A DNA stretch of 64,000 nt, taken from Enoplolaimus lenunculus. Lineage: Eukaryota; Nematoda; Enoplea; Enoplida; Thoracostomopsidae. The stretch lies in the NCBI GenBank assembly GCA_030248215.1, contig JASANG010001288.1, positions 124,001-188,000 on the forward strand. Reading direction: 5' to 3'. The notes beneath the pieces are model-generated. The model had not been told where the DNA came from. It saw only the letters and a list, made by a program, of their open reading frames with translations, and did no database searches. Of the stretch, positions 42,900 through 57,800 are shown piece after piece (position 1 is the stretch's first letter; each line of letters begins with the position of its first letter). Position numbers and translations under genes: made by a program.

Positions 42900-45800
42900 T
42901 TACGTTTCAACGACAAACGGACTTCCGGGTATGTGTTTCCCGCCGTACATGACATGAATATATCCGGTGGTGCCGCGTTTGCGCAAAAAATAATTAACTG
43001 TGTACATACCACGTCCCAAATGTTTCACGTACACTTCATCGCCTGGGCCATCTTTTGTCAATATAGACACCGTCAACAGATCTGTCCCTGTAAAATTAAT
43101 TAATCATTGACAATTAATTTTCACGCAATCTGAATCCGCCAAGATAAAGAGTCTTCGTGCAACAAATAGCAACCTAAACGTGCCTTGATGAAAATTTAAG
43201 TACGATTCAAACCTGCAACCTGTATGCTTAAGAACGAAACTGGCGATATGTCACAGGTACTATGATTTACTGTGTCGGCGACTGTATTTACAACCCAAGA
43301 TTGCCAAGTAGCAGCGTCAGTGTCATTGGATCCACCTCTGGGCAACAGGCAGCGACCGAATATCCGGCTATGGCTCGGGCAAAAAATGGCCATCCGGCTC
43401 CGGCTTCGGCAAAAAAATGGCCATCCGGCTCCGGCTCCACAAACAATCACCATCAGGCTCCGGCTTCGCAAAAAATAGCTATCCGGCTCCGGTACTTTAA
43501 CTTGGCAGATATTTTTTAACAAGTTAAACATATTGTAACCATCATTATTTGCATTTATGCCAACTACCATGGAACTGATTGAATTACTTTTACACATTTT
43601 TTTGTTTCATGCATGTAATGTAAATGCTTGCATGTGCCCGTCTACGTTCTCAATCTCTTTTGAGTTTCAATAATGCTGGAAAAGCTGATAAACACTAAGC
43701 CTAAGCATAAGTCAAAATAATAGCCTTAAGGTTGCGCTATACTTGACGTCCGGCGCCGTCCGTTACCGTGCGTCACCCGTACGACGCCATCCGTCACCAT
43801 GCGTGAATCGCACGGCACCGTCCGTTACCAACCGTTACCGTCTGTCACCCGTACGGCGCCGTCCGTCACCTTTACGTCATCAAAAGAATATCACAACCCT
43901 TAATTTTAACCAACTCCATTTTATATTACCTTGGGAAAACTGGACACTCCTTTGTTACAGTCTCAAAAATTATTGATAAAAAGCGAAAATATGGGTTTTC
44001 TGCAAAAATTTCCGATACAAATTTTTTTCGATATTTTTTTACATTAATCATACAGGTCCCCCTTGTATTCGAAAATTTTTTTCGAGAAAGGTTGACAAAC
44101 GCGGCTTGACAATACAAATAAAGTGGCGTAAATTTTTCTACAATCAACTCACCCTACAAAACATACCGTCATGCAAGTTTCAGGGATATTTCTTTAATGT
44201 ACAAAAGCACTGCATTATTTTAAGCCTTTCAGGGGGCTACCGTCCCCCTGAACGCCCCACTTTTGTAAAAGCAAACTGAGCAGGAAGTGCAGCTGCTGCC
44301 CCCAAAGTCTTCACACTAAACAACTCACACTATCCATCTGATAATTTCTGCTAAGTTAAACTTTAACAAAATTTCTGAAAAACAACGCATATTTCGAGTT
44401 TTATTTATTTTTGACCGTATGACGTATGAGAACCGAATACTGGATGCCATTAGAGCCAAAAGAAGTGTTAAAAATACATCGGCGTGTGCTGTTATGCAGT
44501 GTCACTTAAGCACATTCGATACGTTAGTTATTTAAGGAAGAACTGTTAGCTACGTTCTGATATTTGAATGTAATCTTGTATTAGATTTGAATTAACTATC
44601 CGGCTCCGTCATTTTGGTATCCGGTCGCACCCTGCTAAGCACCCGGCTACATACCTCCCAAATCAGCAAACCATCCTCTAAATCCGCCTACCTGCTTTCG
44701 AACAATCCACTGTGAAATTATTCGGTTTCCCAACGTACGCTTTTCGTACCCCCATTCCATCACAGGTAACCCGGTGTGCGTCACCTTTACACAGCAGGGG
44801 GCTGTCACTTCCGGGATATGACTCTCCAGTTGCTAAGCTGCCGTCTTCGTTACTTCCGCTTCCGGTACGTTGACGCCGTGGCCGTGGTTGAAGCGCATTA
44901 ATCTGTACCGAGGATGTTTCATTATAACCGTATCCGCCCATGCGATTACCTTAAAACAAAATTTAAATAAAATATAACAGAAAGTGATTACAATTTTTTC
45001 ATCTAAACAGCAAAACACAAATTGCGATCCGTATTCTCAAGAAATAATTAGTCTGGAACGAGCAATTTTAAGGTGAATAATCGTGTATTTACATTCTAAA
45101 CGCAGCCACAGACATGATGCCCGTTCGCTGATTTAACGTTCATACCAAGGTGATAGTTGCTATAATACATTGGCCATATTAACTAATACGTCACTTCTGT
45201 ATCACGGCTTTGAAAGATATAAAAACATTATGTTCAGATCAAGTTTCAATCTTTATGAACTTTAATTCTATTTATTTTAAAACAATAACTCAACCTGAAA
45301 TTTCAACTACGAAATACGCAGAACCGCGTTCAACTCCACCTCAGGAAGTGTCTGAATCTCTCATCACTCTTACTTTTCTTAAAACTCTACTTTCTGATCA
45401 ATGTCCACAAGAACCTCAACGCAATGTTATTAGTTTGTAGCAGTGAGCTATTGATAAAACCTTCTGTCCTGAAGAAACATTTTAAAAAACGAATGGTTAA
45501 AGTATTTTGGAAATATTGGAAAATCATTTACCTGAGCAAACAGCTTTGAAAGGCGATCCAGGAATGTGAACCCCGTTGTATTTAATGGTTAAATAATAAT
45601 TTCCAGGTGCCAATGGTGTGTACAACACTTTGTACCCACGATCGGACTCTGACGCATCTGTAAACGTTTTAAACAGAATCAGTTTGCTAATAACAAAAAG
45701 TAGGAATCGAAATAGACAACAAACATAAAAAACGCTTAGCTTTTACTTATTTTCAAAATCTATCATCAGTTTCAGAAATCAAATATTCTCAACATTGTAA

Positions 45801-48800
45801 AATTTCTGATCTGAAGCTCCAAACGATCTCATATACATACACTGACACTTTCTTATTGTATAGAACCCAAATATCATTCTTCAATTACTAACTTTACCAA
45901 ACTATTATCAATTAAAGACGTACCAAGTGTGACTTTTGACGGACCATCAATCATGACATTGAGCGTTCCAGGACCTGCGTTGCTGGTATTTATCGTGAAT
46001 TCAGTTCGATCTCCTAGAATAAAATTCATCATGGTCCTTATGACTTTAAAAAATATATTTCAAAAGATCAAAATTGTGTTAAACCAAAACAACATGATGG
46101 AGAGTTATGACTCAGCAGCAACAGCAACATTACTCAGATGCTTTGTTACGTATCTGGAAAATAAAATTTTCTAAAGGAATATTAATTGCCACATTTTCAC
46201 ATTACTGACCATTGACAAGATTAGAACATTCCGAATTATGCTTAATTCGACATCTTGTCGTGAAATCAGACCTTAAACATAGTTTTGAATTGAACCATTC
46301 TATTAACATTTTCTGTCTTCGCAAACACACTCATCTCCAGGCCAAATTTGCTGGGTATGAATTTAGCGTAAAGCCCCATACACTTAATTTTTCTCCCCAC
46401 ACCAACAAATGTTTTTAAACCTTTTCCGCGCACCATAATCGTGAATAAAATCTCTAGCCTCCAACTTACCAGTCGTGGTGTGTTGCAGGCCAGGGCCTTC
46501 AGCGGTCACCGCAGCCGGATCCGACACGTCTATAGAATTGTGCAGCGAACCAGAAACTGGAACACGAAACGGTGAGCCAGGCATGTGAACACCTTCCAAA
46601 CAGACGCTTACATAGTGATCGCCAGATTCTCGTGGAGTAAACCGAATTACGTTTGAATCTAAAATAACCAACAGATATAATAAAAATAAATTGAAAACCG
46701 AAACACATATTTATACAAAACAAAATAACTGTGATCACAGAATTTTTAAAAATATATCACGAATAAATATCTTCCAATTTTTTACACCAAAACAACAATA
46801 ATCTGAGCCGTTTTCAGCTGGTACGAATTGAAGGCTACAGATCAACAAATACCACTCGGTTTCGAGTAAAATCGGTAGGGTAAACGGTGGTCCATATTGT
46901 TGTTACCTTCATCAACTTCAGTTATAAAACAGTCGTCCATTACAGCGTTTGGAGACTTCACTTTTGCTTCTAGTTTGCCTTGAGCGCCGTGTTTAAGTAC
47001 TGTCATGGCGAATGGCTTTTGAATCTAAGCGAAAAACGCACCATATAATCCAAAATATAAAACGAATACACTGTGTTTAGAGACTAATCAAACTGAAACA
47101 CGCCCCTATGGGTGGTGATACATTTTCTGACATAAAGGTTACCGTCGCCGTCCGCACCGTGAACTGTTATAGGACATAAATTTGGTGCAAACAAATCAGG
47201 TCATATGACTCGCTATGCAAAAAGCATGAAGTATGAGCTCCAAAAATTTCCAATTCTGATTCTAAATCCGATCCCAAATCCAAATTTGCTGCTGTGATCG
47301 CGGTATAATTCAGTTGCGTTTGGCACCCTGCTAACCGCAATATATTGTAGGCTGCTCACAATCACACTGTCATAACAAAATAAACAGAGTCTTTCATCAA
47401 AGCTCACTTACCCGAACATTTTTCGTCGGAAAACTCGCGAGCTCAAGCTTCTTTGCTTCGCCGGACTTCGCGCACACATAAACGTTAAACGGAGAATCTG
47501 GTATATGCTCGTCATCCCATTTGATCGATACAGTATAGTCACCTGAAGAATATAATTGCAAATACCACATCTTTATCAATATTATTTATTATACTATGAA
47601 TCATTGCTACAACTGCTCAAAAAACTGCTTAGCACCTACTCAACTTGAAAACTTGCGCAGAACTGAAGTAAATTGAATGCAAATAATTTAAAATTTCGAA
47701 CTTCACCTTTATTTCAAAATTAGATGACCTATCAGCAATACCGTTGCTTGTTGCTACACACATTTGAGAGACTACGGCATAAATATAAGCACAAACGGTA
47801 TAAAAAACCAAATGCTCTCAACGTTACAATTATTATAGACATTCGAGACATAAATTTCTGCAGTTTTCAAAAAGCTTAAACAATACCGGACGCAAAAATA
47901 ATCCAAACAATGATCCGCTGTTATTAGCTATACAAACATCACTCTGTTTTACCTGGTCTAGACACCGTATAAGTGACATAACAATTTTCGTCCTTGTGAT
48001 CTTTGAAATCAACTTCCGCCTTCGAAGGGCCTTCGACCGCAATTGTTAAATTGCCAGCACCAGCTTCACGGCAGTAAATGTTGAAACATGCTACAAAACC
48101 AAAAAAAAAATCACCATAAAAATTAGTGTTGAACCGATAAACAGCGGTATTTCCTTTGTTGCTTTAGCGCAAACTCTCGACTCATATTGTGACAAGCAGC
48201 ACTTAACACTGACGTGAAATCGACTGTCAGCACAAAGCACAAAGGCAAACAACATAGTATTAATTTCACGACACGCACAGAAAACATTGTAAGCAATAAA
48301 ATATTTCTTCGTAAACGTAACTTTCGATTTCTATTTGTGGTAAACTAAATTTGACATACCAGGAACTTCGGCTTCAGCACGCACCAGTCCAGACCCACCA
48401 GCTTTCACTTTATGCGCGCCACCGTCTTTGAGCGAACCCACTGTAAACTGGAACGGGCTGCCTGCAACAGAGACCAATGCCGGCATTAACATAACATCCT
48501 AAAGCTTTTGAAATCCTTGAAATCAAACAAAAATTGTTTTTTGCAGCGATAAGATAAGTTACTCTATCAGCAGTATGATATTATTTGACAAGGGTATACA
48601 ACTGGGTACATTTTGTTTACAAAAGAATGTACACAGCGCGCGTTGCGTTTTCGGCGCATGTAACTGGATACATTCTGGATACAAAAATAAAACGTCCATT
48701 TATTTAAGTTTTGTTATTTCTTACGTTTAGCTGTGTTCCATATGTAGTTGATCCCCCATTATTGGGGGTGTATGGACAAAAACGCAACGCATGGTAGTAC

Positions 48801-51800
48801 TGTTTATGCCACGCGTATTTTAAGAAGTTACATACTCTTGTTTAAAAAGTCAACATCGACTCCTGATTTTACTGATTATAGACTACAGATAGCCAACAGC
48901 CTATGGCTGGTGTACAAAACTGAATCCCTGGATTAAACATATAAATTACCGTACCCAGGTTTAACTTCAAAACCGCCATATTTATTTGGCAGTAAAAATC
49001 CCATCTGTTACAGTTCCATTGATCATAGCAGATTTAGTTTAAAAAGTTGAAACATTTGATTGCTTTCCAATTTTCTAAAATATATTACGTAGCTTAGATT
49101 TAAGCTTACATTTGGGCTAAGATTCCTTCGAAGGCGGTTACTTACACCATTTTCGAAAATTCTAAAAACTACAAAAGAATCATACCTAAAATATGACTTC
49201 CAAGATGAATGACCGATATAGTATGCAAGCCAGTTTCACTGGGACAAAATTTGGCCACGAATAATTCTGGTGAAATTTCGATTATCGTAATATTGTCAAC
49301 GACTCCACTAGGGCTGGTCAGTTTCGCTGATACATCAAGTGGTGTTGCGCCTGAAAACATTGTAAAAGTAATATTATTTTTGCGTGAATTTTTAAACATG
49401 TTTTAAAATATATATAAAACAAAACATTTTTTCTTTAAATACCTACTGTAGCACACGGATATAGCAAGGATTCTGGGAGGCATTCTTGTGTTGCAAACTG
49501 AAACCGCTTCAAATACCTAAAGAACAAAAATTCTAAAGAGATTGCCCCTACACTCCGCAACCCTCGGCTGCACCATTGCTCTAGAAATTGTTCAATATTT
49601 CGAAAGAGCAATTTTTTACTTAATTCCAGCTTCGCTGAAACTGTCAATTTTCAATTTCAACCAAAAGCCCGTTGTTAAATTCTGATACCGTAAAAGCTAG
49701 CGCATGGCCAGATCAACATGACAGAGACCGAGGTCAAAAATTTTAAGAGAGAAACACGACAAGTTGACGCGACTTACACGTGGGCTACAAATTTTTCTGG
49801 AAAACTATCCAAGAAGAAATGGCTGGGCCCCTCTTTCATAGACCCCCTTCAGACTATGCACCGTTTGAAGACAGGCACCCGTTTTCTTACCTGGTATTTT
49901 CAAATGAAGTTCGCATTCTTGTCCAGCGACCACTGTGGAAGTTCGACTACGCTGGGAATTGTATGTTTCCGACTGTTGACCTTCTGGTTGACCTGTACAT
50001 TTAATTTGATATGGACTGCCTAAAATTACAGTTTAACAGAAGTGCTTGGAAAATAAGCTTCGTTGCCTCAAAAAAACAAAACAAACTAGCAAAGAAGCAA
50101 AAAAATATGCTTTTCTTCCCTGTTTTGCCGATTTCAAAAACTGTGTAAAGTATTCATAAAAAAGACTACCATTTGAACCAGTTTATCTCATAAGGTTTCT
50201 AACTTTGAGGCTGGCATGTAACCGCTGCTTACCAGGCACATGTTTATCTGCAAATTTAATGTTGAGCATATAATTGCCAGGTTGCGTTGGACGATACATG
50301 ATATCGCACGTGCCATCTTTGTTATCTTTGCACTGGATTTCGCATTTTGACGGCCCTTCGACAGATATACTCAAACCTCCGAACCCTGAAGAAAATAAAT
50401 AAACTGCATACAACAACTTGTGTCTACTTGGATGTCACCTCTGACTCCCACGACAGCCCATCCCAGCACCTCCACTAGATTTAAAAGTGGAATCTGTAAT
50501 CACAAGTCATATTAAAATTTCACTGGAACATTTTAGAAAATTTATTATAAAAAGTTTGAAAATAGTACTCAGTTTATCTAACCGTAATTGTATCTGTAGG
50601 AGTCAAATAAGTATCAGGATTCCAGTGGATTCTATAATCTGATTTTCAATGACCCAAAAATATTTTTTTTCGTGTTGAATTGTCTATATTTCGCCGCGTA
50701 CAATGAGGCGAAAACTGTAGTACAATCAGCACAGCGACGTGCACGTGCTCAAATCTGCTACTAAATCTTTCACAAACGTGCGCTCCAACAAATTTACCAA
50801 CCTGCATTCCGTGTATCGACTGTAAATTTATTCAACTGCTGACTAATCGCTGAGCGAAGCCCAGTGCCGGTAACTTTGACTTTGTCTGCGTTGCCAACTT
50901 CTTGCTCACCGACATGAATTCGAAACGGCGCATTCGGCAGAAGAACACCTTTTTTCGACACTGACACCAAATGATCGCCGATTTCTCGAGGAGTGAACGA
51001 TATTCCTACATTTCGAAACAAAATCAACAATGCTAAATATTGTGCCAAGCAACAACAAAAACAACAATAAAAAATATACTCAACAAAACCATTTTCATAA
51101 CAATCGAACGTCAATTTTTCTTCACTAACGCCACTCGAAAATTGTATAAACACTACTTAATGACAGTGTTAGGACCTAAACACTGTCACCAATAAAGCTG
51201 TATTCACACCGCCTTGCAACTGTTTGCAGCGAGAATTTGCAGCTACAACTTTGCAGCGGCAACTTTTGTGTGAGTTTCCAAATAAAGCTTGTACGTGCAA
51301 CACTAACGGTTGCATTTTGCATGCCGCAAAACGTTGCACGTGTGAACAATACGGTCTATTGGTCGTTACAGTTATGGTACAACGCTAGCGTAACCACTCC
51401 TACACAACCAAACTACCACCACCACACCAACACCAAGGGCGTATACAAGTCGAGCGATACTGGGAATATAATAATATCGACTCCCGAAATCTCTGGAAAA
51501 GCAACAAGAGAAAATAATTTAACAGGGTTTACGATGTCGTTTTATAAATCCTACAGGTCAACACAGCGTTTACATGAGATTATCCGCTCACGGAATGAAT
51601 AATCATGGCTACACCCTTGACCGAAACTAAAAATTACCCAAGTGTCCTTCGTTCAATTTTCGTATAATGCACGGTTCTTCGGTTCCAGACGGACTAATAA
51701 TCGTCGCAGTCAAGTCGCGTGCGTCTTCGGAAATTTTCAACGACACTTCGCTGGTTGAACCAACCGATATGTGTGAGCGTTTACGACCTTCGCCTGAAAG

Positions 51801-54800
51801 ACACAAAATGTTTAAAAAACATTTTTTTTCCGAGACGGTTTATTGCAAAAAAAACAACGATGGTGAGCTAATAAAATCATGCTGTCAAGTGAACAAAATA
51901 AAACAGCGAATACAAACTGCAATTACCGCAGATTTGAACACAGAAGTTGATTACGGAACCGAAGGTAATAAATTATTATTAACGAAAAAAAATGAAGATT
52001 AACATGGTTGAATTTGTACACTTCCACCAGATTTAACGTTAAGGCTCCGGCTTAGGCTTTGGCTCAGGCTCAGGCTTATTTCTTACACAACCCTTTGCTA
52101 AATAAACGTAAGCATACGTTTAATCCTGAGTCTCAGCCTTCGTTTAAGAATGAGCAACGTACACGGTGATGGAAAGTGTACAAGAGACCAAGCCAGCCTA
52201 TGTCGCGAAAATACGCAAACGTTTTCGCTAGAAGCTAAAAACGCTAATTTTTTTAGCTAAAAACGCTCATTTTTCAACTAAAAACGGCAAAATTTTAGAT
52301 AAAAGGGCAAATTTTTTGGCTAAAAACGCTAATTTTTTAGCTAAAAACGCTAATATTTTTGCGAAAAACGCTAATTTTTTAGCTAACAACGCTCATTTTT
52401 TAGCTAAAAACGCTCATTTTTCAGCTAAAAACGGCAAAATTTTAGCTAAAAACGGCAAAATTTTTAGCTAAAAACGGTAGATTTTTTAGCTAAAAACGGC
52501 AAATATTTTAGCTAAAAACGGCAAATTTTTTAGCTAAAAACGGCTTTTAGCTAAAAACAGCAAATTTTTTAGCCAAAAACGGCTATAGTTTTTTAGCTAA
52601 AAATTAGCCCCAAAAAAGCTAAACAAAGTCAATTCTTTTTACCACAAATTTTCGCAGTAAATGGCGATCCGATAATATTTTTGTCCGCATATTTGACAAA
52701 AATACGATACTCGCCCGGCGCAGGCGGTATCCACACAACCGAAACAGTGCCGTCTTTGTTGTTGTGGCATTTGATGTCCGCTTTGCCAGGGCCTTCAATT
52801 GAAATTGAAAGTCCGCCTGAAATTACAAACAAAAATTTATTTACGGTATGCGTTCTGAAACAAGTGTCAGCATAAATTTTGTCTGCAAGTAAGCAATCAC
52901 TTATATACAAGTGTAATCAAGGCTATGTAATGCAAATACTATCATACATGTGTATATACTGCACCGGGTTCCAACAGGAGCTCAGGTTTACCGGAACAGT
53001 AACCTGATTTTTGCAGGAACCGTAACATGAACAGGACCCGAAATTTGAAATAATTTTCATCACCGAATTATTGTTGTACTTTTTAGGAAACTTGCAATAA
53101 AAAATGACTTAAGCAAAATTTTTGGCTACTTCATCGTCAAGTTTTGAGAAAATACATCAAAAACAACAGGTTATTAACAAAATTGAACTACATGCGAAAC
53201 GCTCATCTCAAAATAATTGTTCGTAAACAAAACTCCAATATTTAAATGATTAAGAATAATTTGCCATAAAACCGTAAAAGTGCCGGTTCCTGTATCTTCG
53301 AACGCAGGCACAGGAACAGGATTTGAATTTTAGTGGAATTCCTGCCGGAACTAGAATTCCCAGCAACCTTGGAACTGCGGCACAACCTCAATTTTGGTTT
53401 CTGTAACAACATTCACGATTTTAGACAATCCGGTTTCGGTATTAAAAGCGGTGTTAATTTTTTCAACGAATTTTCCCGTATTTTCGACGTCAACAATATT
53501 TTGCGTCAAAAAGTTCAAAAAATTTTAAAACTTTTTAACAAATTTCTAATTCTCAAAAAGCTTCGGAGATTTTCTGTAAATTGCAATCTCAAAGTTTATG
53601 CGTTAATACATTGCAGTTACTGACAAGCTGTATTAGTTTTCGGGTTCATTTTGCAACCTAAAAACTAAATATGCCAACTAAAGTTACTTAAAACCCAGCA
53701 TTCGCATACTGTAATTCTATGCGTATGTTATGATGAATTACAGGGTGCGACCGGATATTAATTTAATACCGGATACTGGAACCGGATACGGATATTAAAT
53801 TTTTTACCGGAACACGAACCGGATACCGGGTATTGTATATATTGAAATAATTTATTTTTCGCTGTATTTTAAGCGTGCTCAAGGTTTTTGTCTGTTATAA
53901 ACTTTATAATAGCTGCTGATATATTGAAATAATACAAAAATGCGTTTAACTCTCGCTCGCTTAAGTTCAAAATAGCTAAAACGTATCGAAACTTGAACAT
54001 CTTGAATTGCCCAGAAATGTGTAATCGCTGCCGGATATTAAAGACGCTTACTTGTAAAAAGCAATTTTATAATATTTGGCACCACAACCGTAAATATCCA
54101 GTATATATCCGATAGGTTTATACCGGATACCAGAACCGGATACGGATACCAGTTTTTGCCGGATAATAAACCGAAACCGGATATCCGGTCGCACCCTGTG
54201 ATGAAAGCACGCTCCACATTTGTAGTATTGTTAGCAGCCATTTTAGCAAGCATTTTAAGCGTAACATGCGTAACAAAATTTTCTGTCACAAAAAGTTAGA
54301 ATTGCAATCACCGGTTGAGTACGGTACGAAGCAATAACAAGAGAATAACAAGAGATTAACACCAATATACAACATTAAAAACAAATATATAACTAAATAA
54401 ATAATCCCGATCGATCCTAAGGCGCCGTCCGTTACCCTCCGTCACCAACCAGTATTAGTACGTGAGTAATATGCGTGCGATACCGTCCGGTGACGTACGT
54501 CGCCTGAACGTCATCAAAAGTATAGCGTCATCCTTAAATTGTCGTTTCTAAATCGGTATAATATACACGTCATAATGATGATAGTTTTCCCAGACAGCAA
54601 ACCAACATGACGTCATTCGTACAAAAAAGTTAAATCCCCAGCTCTTTTTAGCAATTTCCCTATATCTTTTATAAATCCCAAAGAAGGCTTACAAAGTATC
54701 AACATTAAAATTGACTTAATTTAAAACCGTTTTATACAATATTAGGTACATTTCAAAAATACTTCGGTTCTTGTAAACTTTTTCAAACAACCTTACGCAT

Positions 54801-57800
54801 AGGCTTAGGATTCGGAAAAAGCTTACATAAGCCTAAGCATAATCTTTGTCGAAGTCTAAGCCTGAATGTAAGTTTTTGTCTAAGGACCACATATTCTCAA
54901 ATGCATACAGAACCTATCACCAGTTAGCGATACGTTTTTTAAAAAACGACGAAATTCTTTAATTGCGAATCTCAAAATTGGAACAGAAGTAAAGCAAATG
55001 AAATGAGGGAAAATGCGCTGAATTTTGAGCTTCACCTTCAAAACTGGTTCAAAAGTTACAACAGCTATCACCAAATGGTGACTGGTGCCATACACATTTG
55101 AGAAATTGGTCCCTAACGCTAACTGGCGATAGGTGCTATAGGCATTTGAGAATATGGTCTTAAGACTTAAGCCGTATTCACACGTGCAAGTTTTTGCTGC
55201 CGAGAACTTGCAGCTGCAAATTGCACGCAGAACTTGCATTTCTTCGTCAGCCAATGAGAAAGCGGCTGTAATAAATTCCGTGAACTTGTATGGTTATTCA
55301 CACCATGTGAACTAAATTTTTAACTATGCTTTTTAATGAAAAATTTGCAGCTGCAAGTTGTTGTAATGGGATTTTGGAAAAAAACTTGCAAGTGCAAGTT
55401 GCACAGTTGCAAGTTCTCGCAGCAAAAACTTGCGCACGTGTCAATAGAGCTTAAATCTTAAACGCGATGACATCAAACAAAAGCCAACATTTCTTTTTCG
55501 AAAGAATGAACCTTAAAATAAATTTCTTAAAAAATTTTATCTCAAAGTCTGGCTATTTTGCGTCCAACATGGAGTACCAGGAACAGTTATAATGTCTTAC
55601 AAAAGATATAAACCATCGTAATTAAACTAAATATACGAAAAAAGCAAGCATTAAAGTAGTAAATATAGTGCAGCGTAACCAAACAAATAAAGCAGTTAAC
55701 GCTAGAGAACGCAGCAAACTAAGTTCGCTGATGCGACCCGTGTTACTTTAAGCGGCGTCCTGGGTTCTGGCGGGTCTATAAAAGAGCAGGTTTTGATTCT
55801 AGATTGCATTTTTTGCTTAGGCTTAGGCTTAGGAATACGCTTTTGCAATGCTTATGCTTAGGCTTAGGAATACGCTTTTGCAATGCTTATGCTTAGGCTT
55901 AGGAATACGCTTTTGCAATGCTTATGCTTAGGCTTAGGAATACGCTTTTGCAATGCTTATGCTTAGGCTTAGGAATACGCTTTTGCAATGCTTATGCTTA
56001 GGCTTAGGAATACGCTTTTGCAATGCTTACGCTTAGGCTTAGGAATACGCTTTTGCAATGCTTATGCTTAGGCTTAGGAATACGCTTTTGCAATGCTTAT
56101 GCTTAGGCTTAGGAATACGCTTTTGCAATGCTTATGCTTAGGCTTAGGAATACGCTTTTGCAATGCTTATGCTTAGGCTTAGGAATACGCTTTTGCAATG
56201 CTTATGCTTAGGCTTAGGAATACGCTTTTGCAATGCTTATGCTTAGGCTTAGGAATACGCTTTTGCAATGCTTATGCTTAGGCTTAGGAATACGCTTTTG
56301 CAATGCTTATGCTTAGGCTTAGGAATACGCTTTTGCAATGCTTATGCTTAGGCTTAGGAATACGCTTTTGCAATGCTTATGCTTAGGCTTAGGAATACGC
56401 TTTTGCAATGCTTATGCTTAGGCTTAGGAATACGCTTTTGCAATGCTTATGCTTAGGCTTAGGAATACGCTTTTGCAATGCTTATGCTTAGGCTTAGGAA
56501 TACGCTTTTGCAATGCTTATGCTTAGGCTTAGGAATACGCTTTTGCAATGCTTATGCTTAGGCTTAGGAATACGCTTTTGCAATGCTTATGCTTAGGCTT
56601 AGGAATACGCTTTTGCAATGCTTATGCTTAGGCTTAGGAATACGCTTTTGCAATGCTTATGCTTAGGCTTAGGAATACGCTTTTGCAATGCTTACGCTTA
56701 GGCTTAGGAATACGCTTTTGCAATGCTTACGCTTAGGCTTAGGAATACGCTTAATCTATTGTTACGGCCGTAAAAGTAACATTGGCCGCTGAAGCTATAA
56801 CGCTTACTGGCGTCTAATTTTTCTTCGACCACACGTGAAACAACGTACGATTTTTCGTAAATCCACGATTCTACATAAACACAACAATTATTAATAATAA
56901 TTAATAATAATCGGTCAAAATAAGAGTTACTTTCAAGAATGAAAACAAACCAAACAAACGAACACATACCAACAGACTGCAACATCGACTTGTGATAATA
57001 GAAATGAAACCAAACCAAGGTTAGCTACGTCACTACGCACCTACTGAGGTATAGGCATTCACGAATTTCGATTTGTGTTGAACTCCGATAAACTCTGGGC
57101 CCCGTATTACAAAAAATTCTGTAGCTATCGAACCAGTCAACGATGAGGTTAGAAGAAATTTAGCACATTTTTCGCATTTGATTTGTTCTACATCTGCGCC
57201 AACTTTGAGATACGCAATATCGAGCGTTTATCAGTTTGAAACGCTACTGCTAACTGATAATACGTGCTATATACACATTTGGGAATACGGTCAAAGAAAA
57301 ACAAAATGTTTTATTTAGATACTCGTGGAGGGGTTGGGCGTTTGGGATCCCCACAATTGAATCGACCAGCGCGTGGCATTTGAATACTAAACTAAATACG
57401 TTTTTTCTTGTAAATAAATTTAAAAGGCTAAACTGACATGATTCCGTCTTAAGCTTTAACTTCGCGCCAACTTTAAACTGCGACAATCCTAACGATTTTT
57501 TAATCTAAAACCATATTTTGACTAGAGTGTACTATGCTCATTGAGTCACACAACATGAGCTTAACGGTTGCGCTATACTTTTCTTGACGTCCTGCGCCGT
57601 CCGTCACACAACCAGCACCGTCCGTCAGCCGACCGGCACCGTCCGTCAGCCGACCGGCACCGTCCGTCAGCCGACCGGCACCGTCCGTCACCCGACCGGC
57701 ACCGTCCGTCACCCATACGGCGCCGTCTGTTACTGTGCGATATTGTACGCAAATAACTCACGTACGATAACGTATGGTGACGCACGGCGCCGTACATCAA

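Noticed and set aside
43196-43597. Overlapping open frames on both strands in the last filamin intron
   Set aside because: They follow CCGGCTCCGGC repeats of a MITE remnant and lie between two phase-compatible filamin exons.
50794-51153. A longer exon reading upstream of 51005 (MFIQFSSGV...)
   Set aside because: The AG at 51006/51007 gives a perfect join to the exon at 51638 ([15 protein letters not shown]). The upstream part is intron with a Cys/Phe-rich chance frame.
55816-56750. Chromosome end or internal telomere tract because of TTAGGC words
   Set aside because: The unit is 35 bp, not pure TTAGGC. The array is enclosed by MITE inverted ends and lies within a filamin intron.
56812-56874. 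Minus-strand stretch [20 protein letters not shown] bounded by AG and GTAAGC, in phase with the filamin exon at 52816
   Set aside because: The exon at 59848-59720 already supplies the expected filamin strand ([12 protein letters not shown]) and joins 52816 in phase as [11 protein letters not shown]. The candidate would break the Ig repeat.
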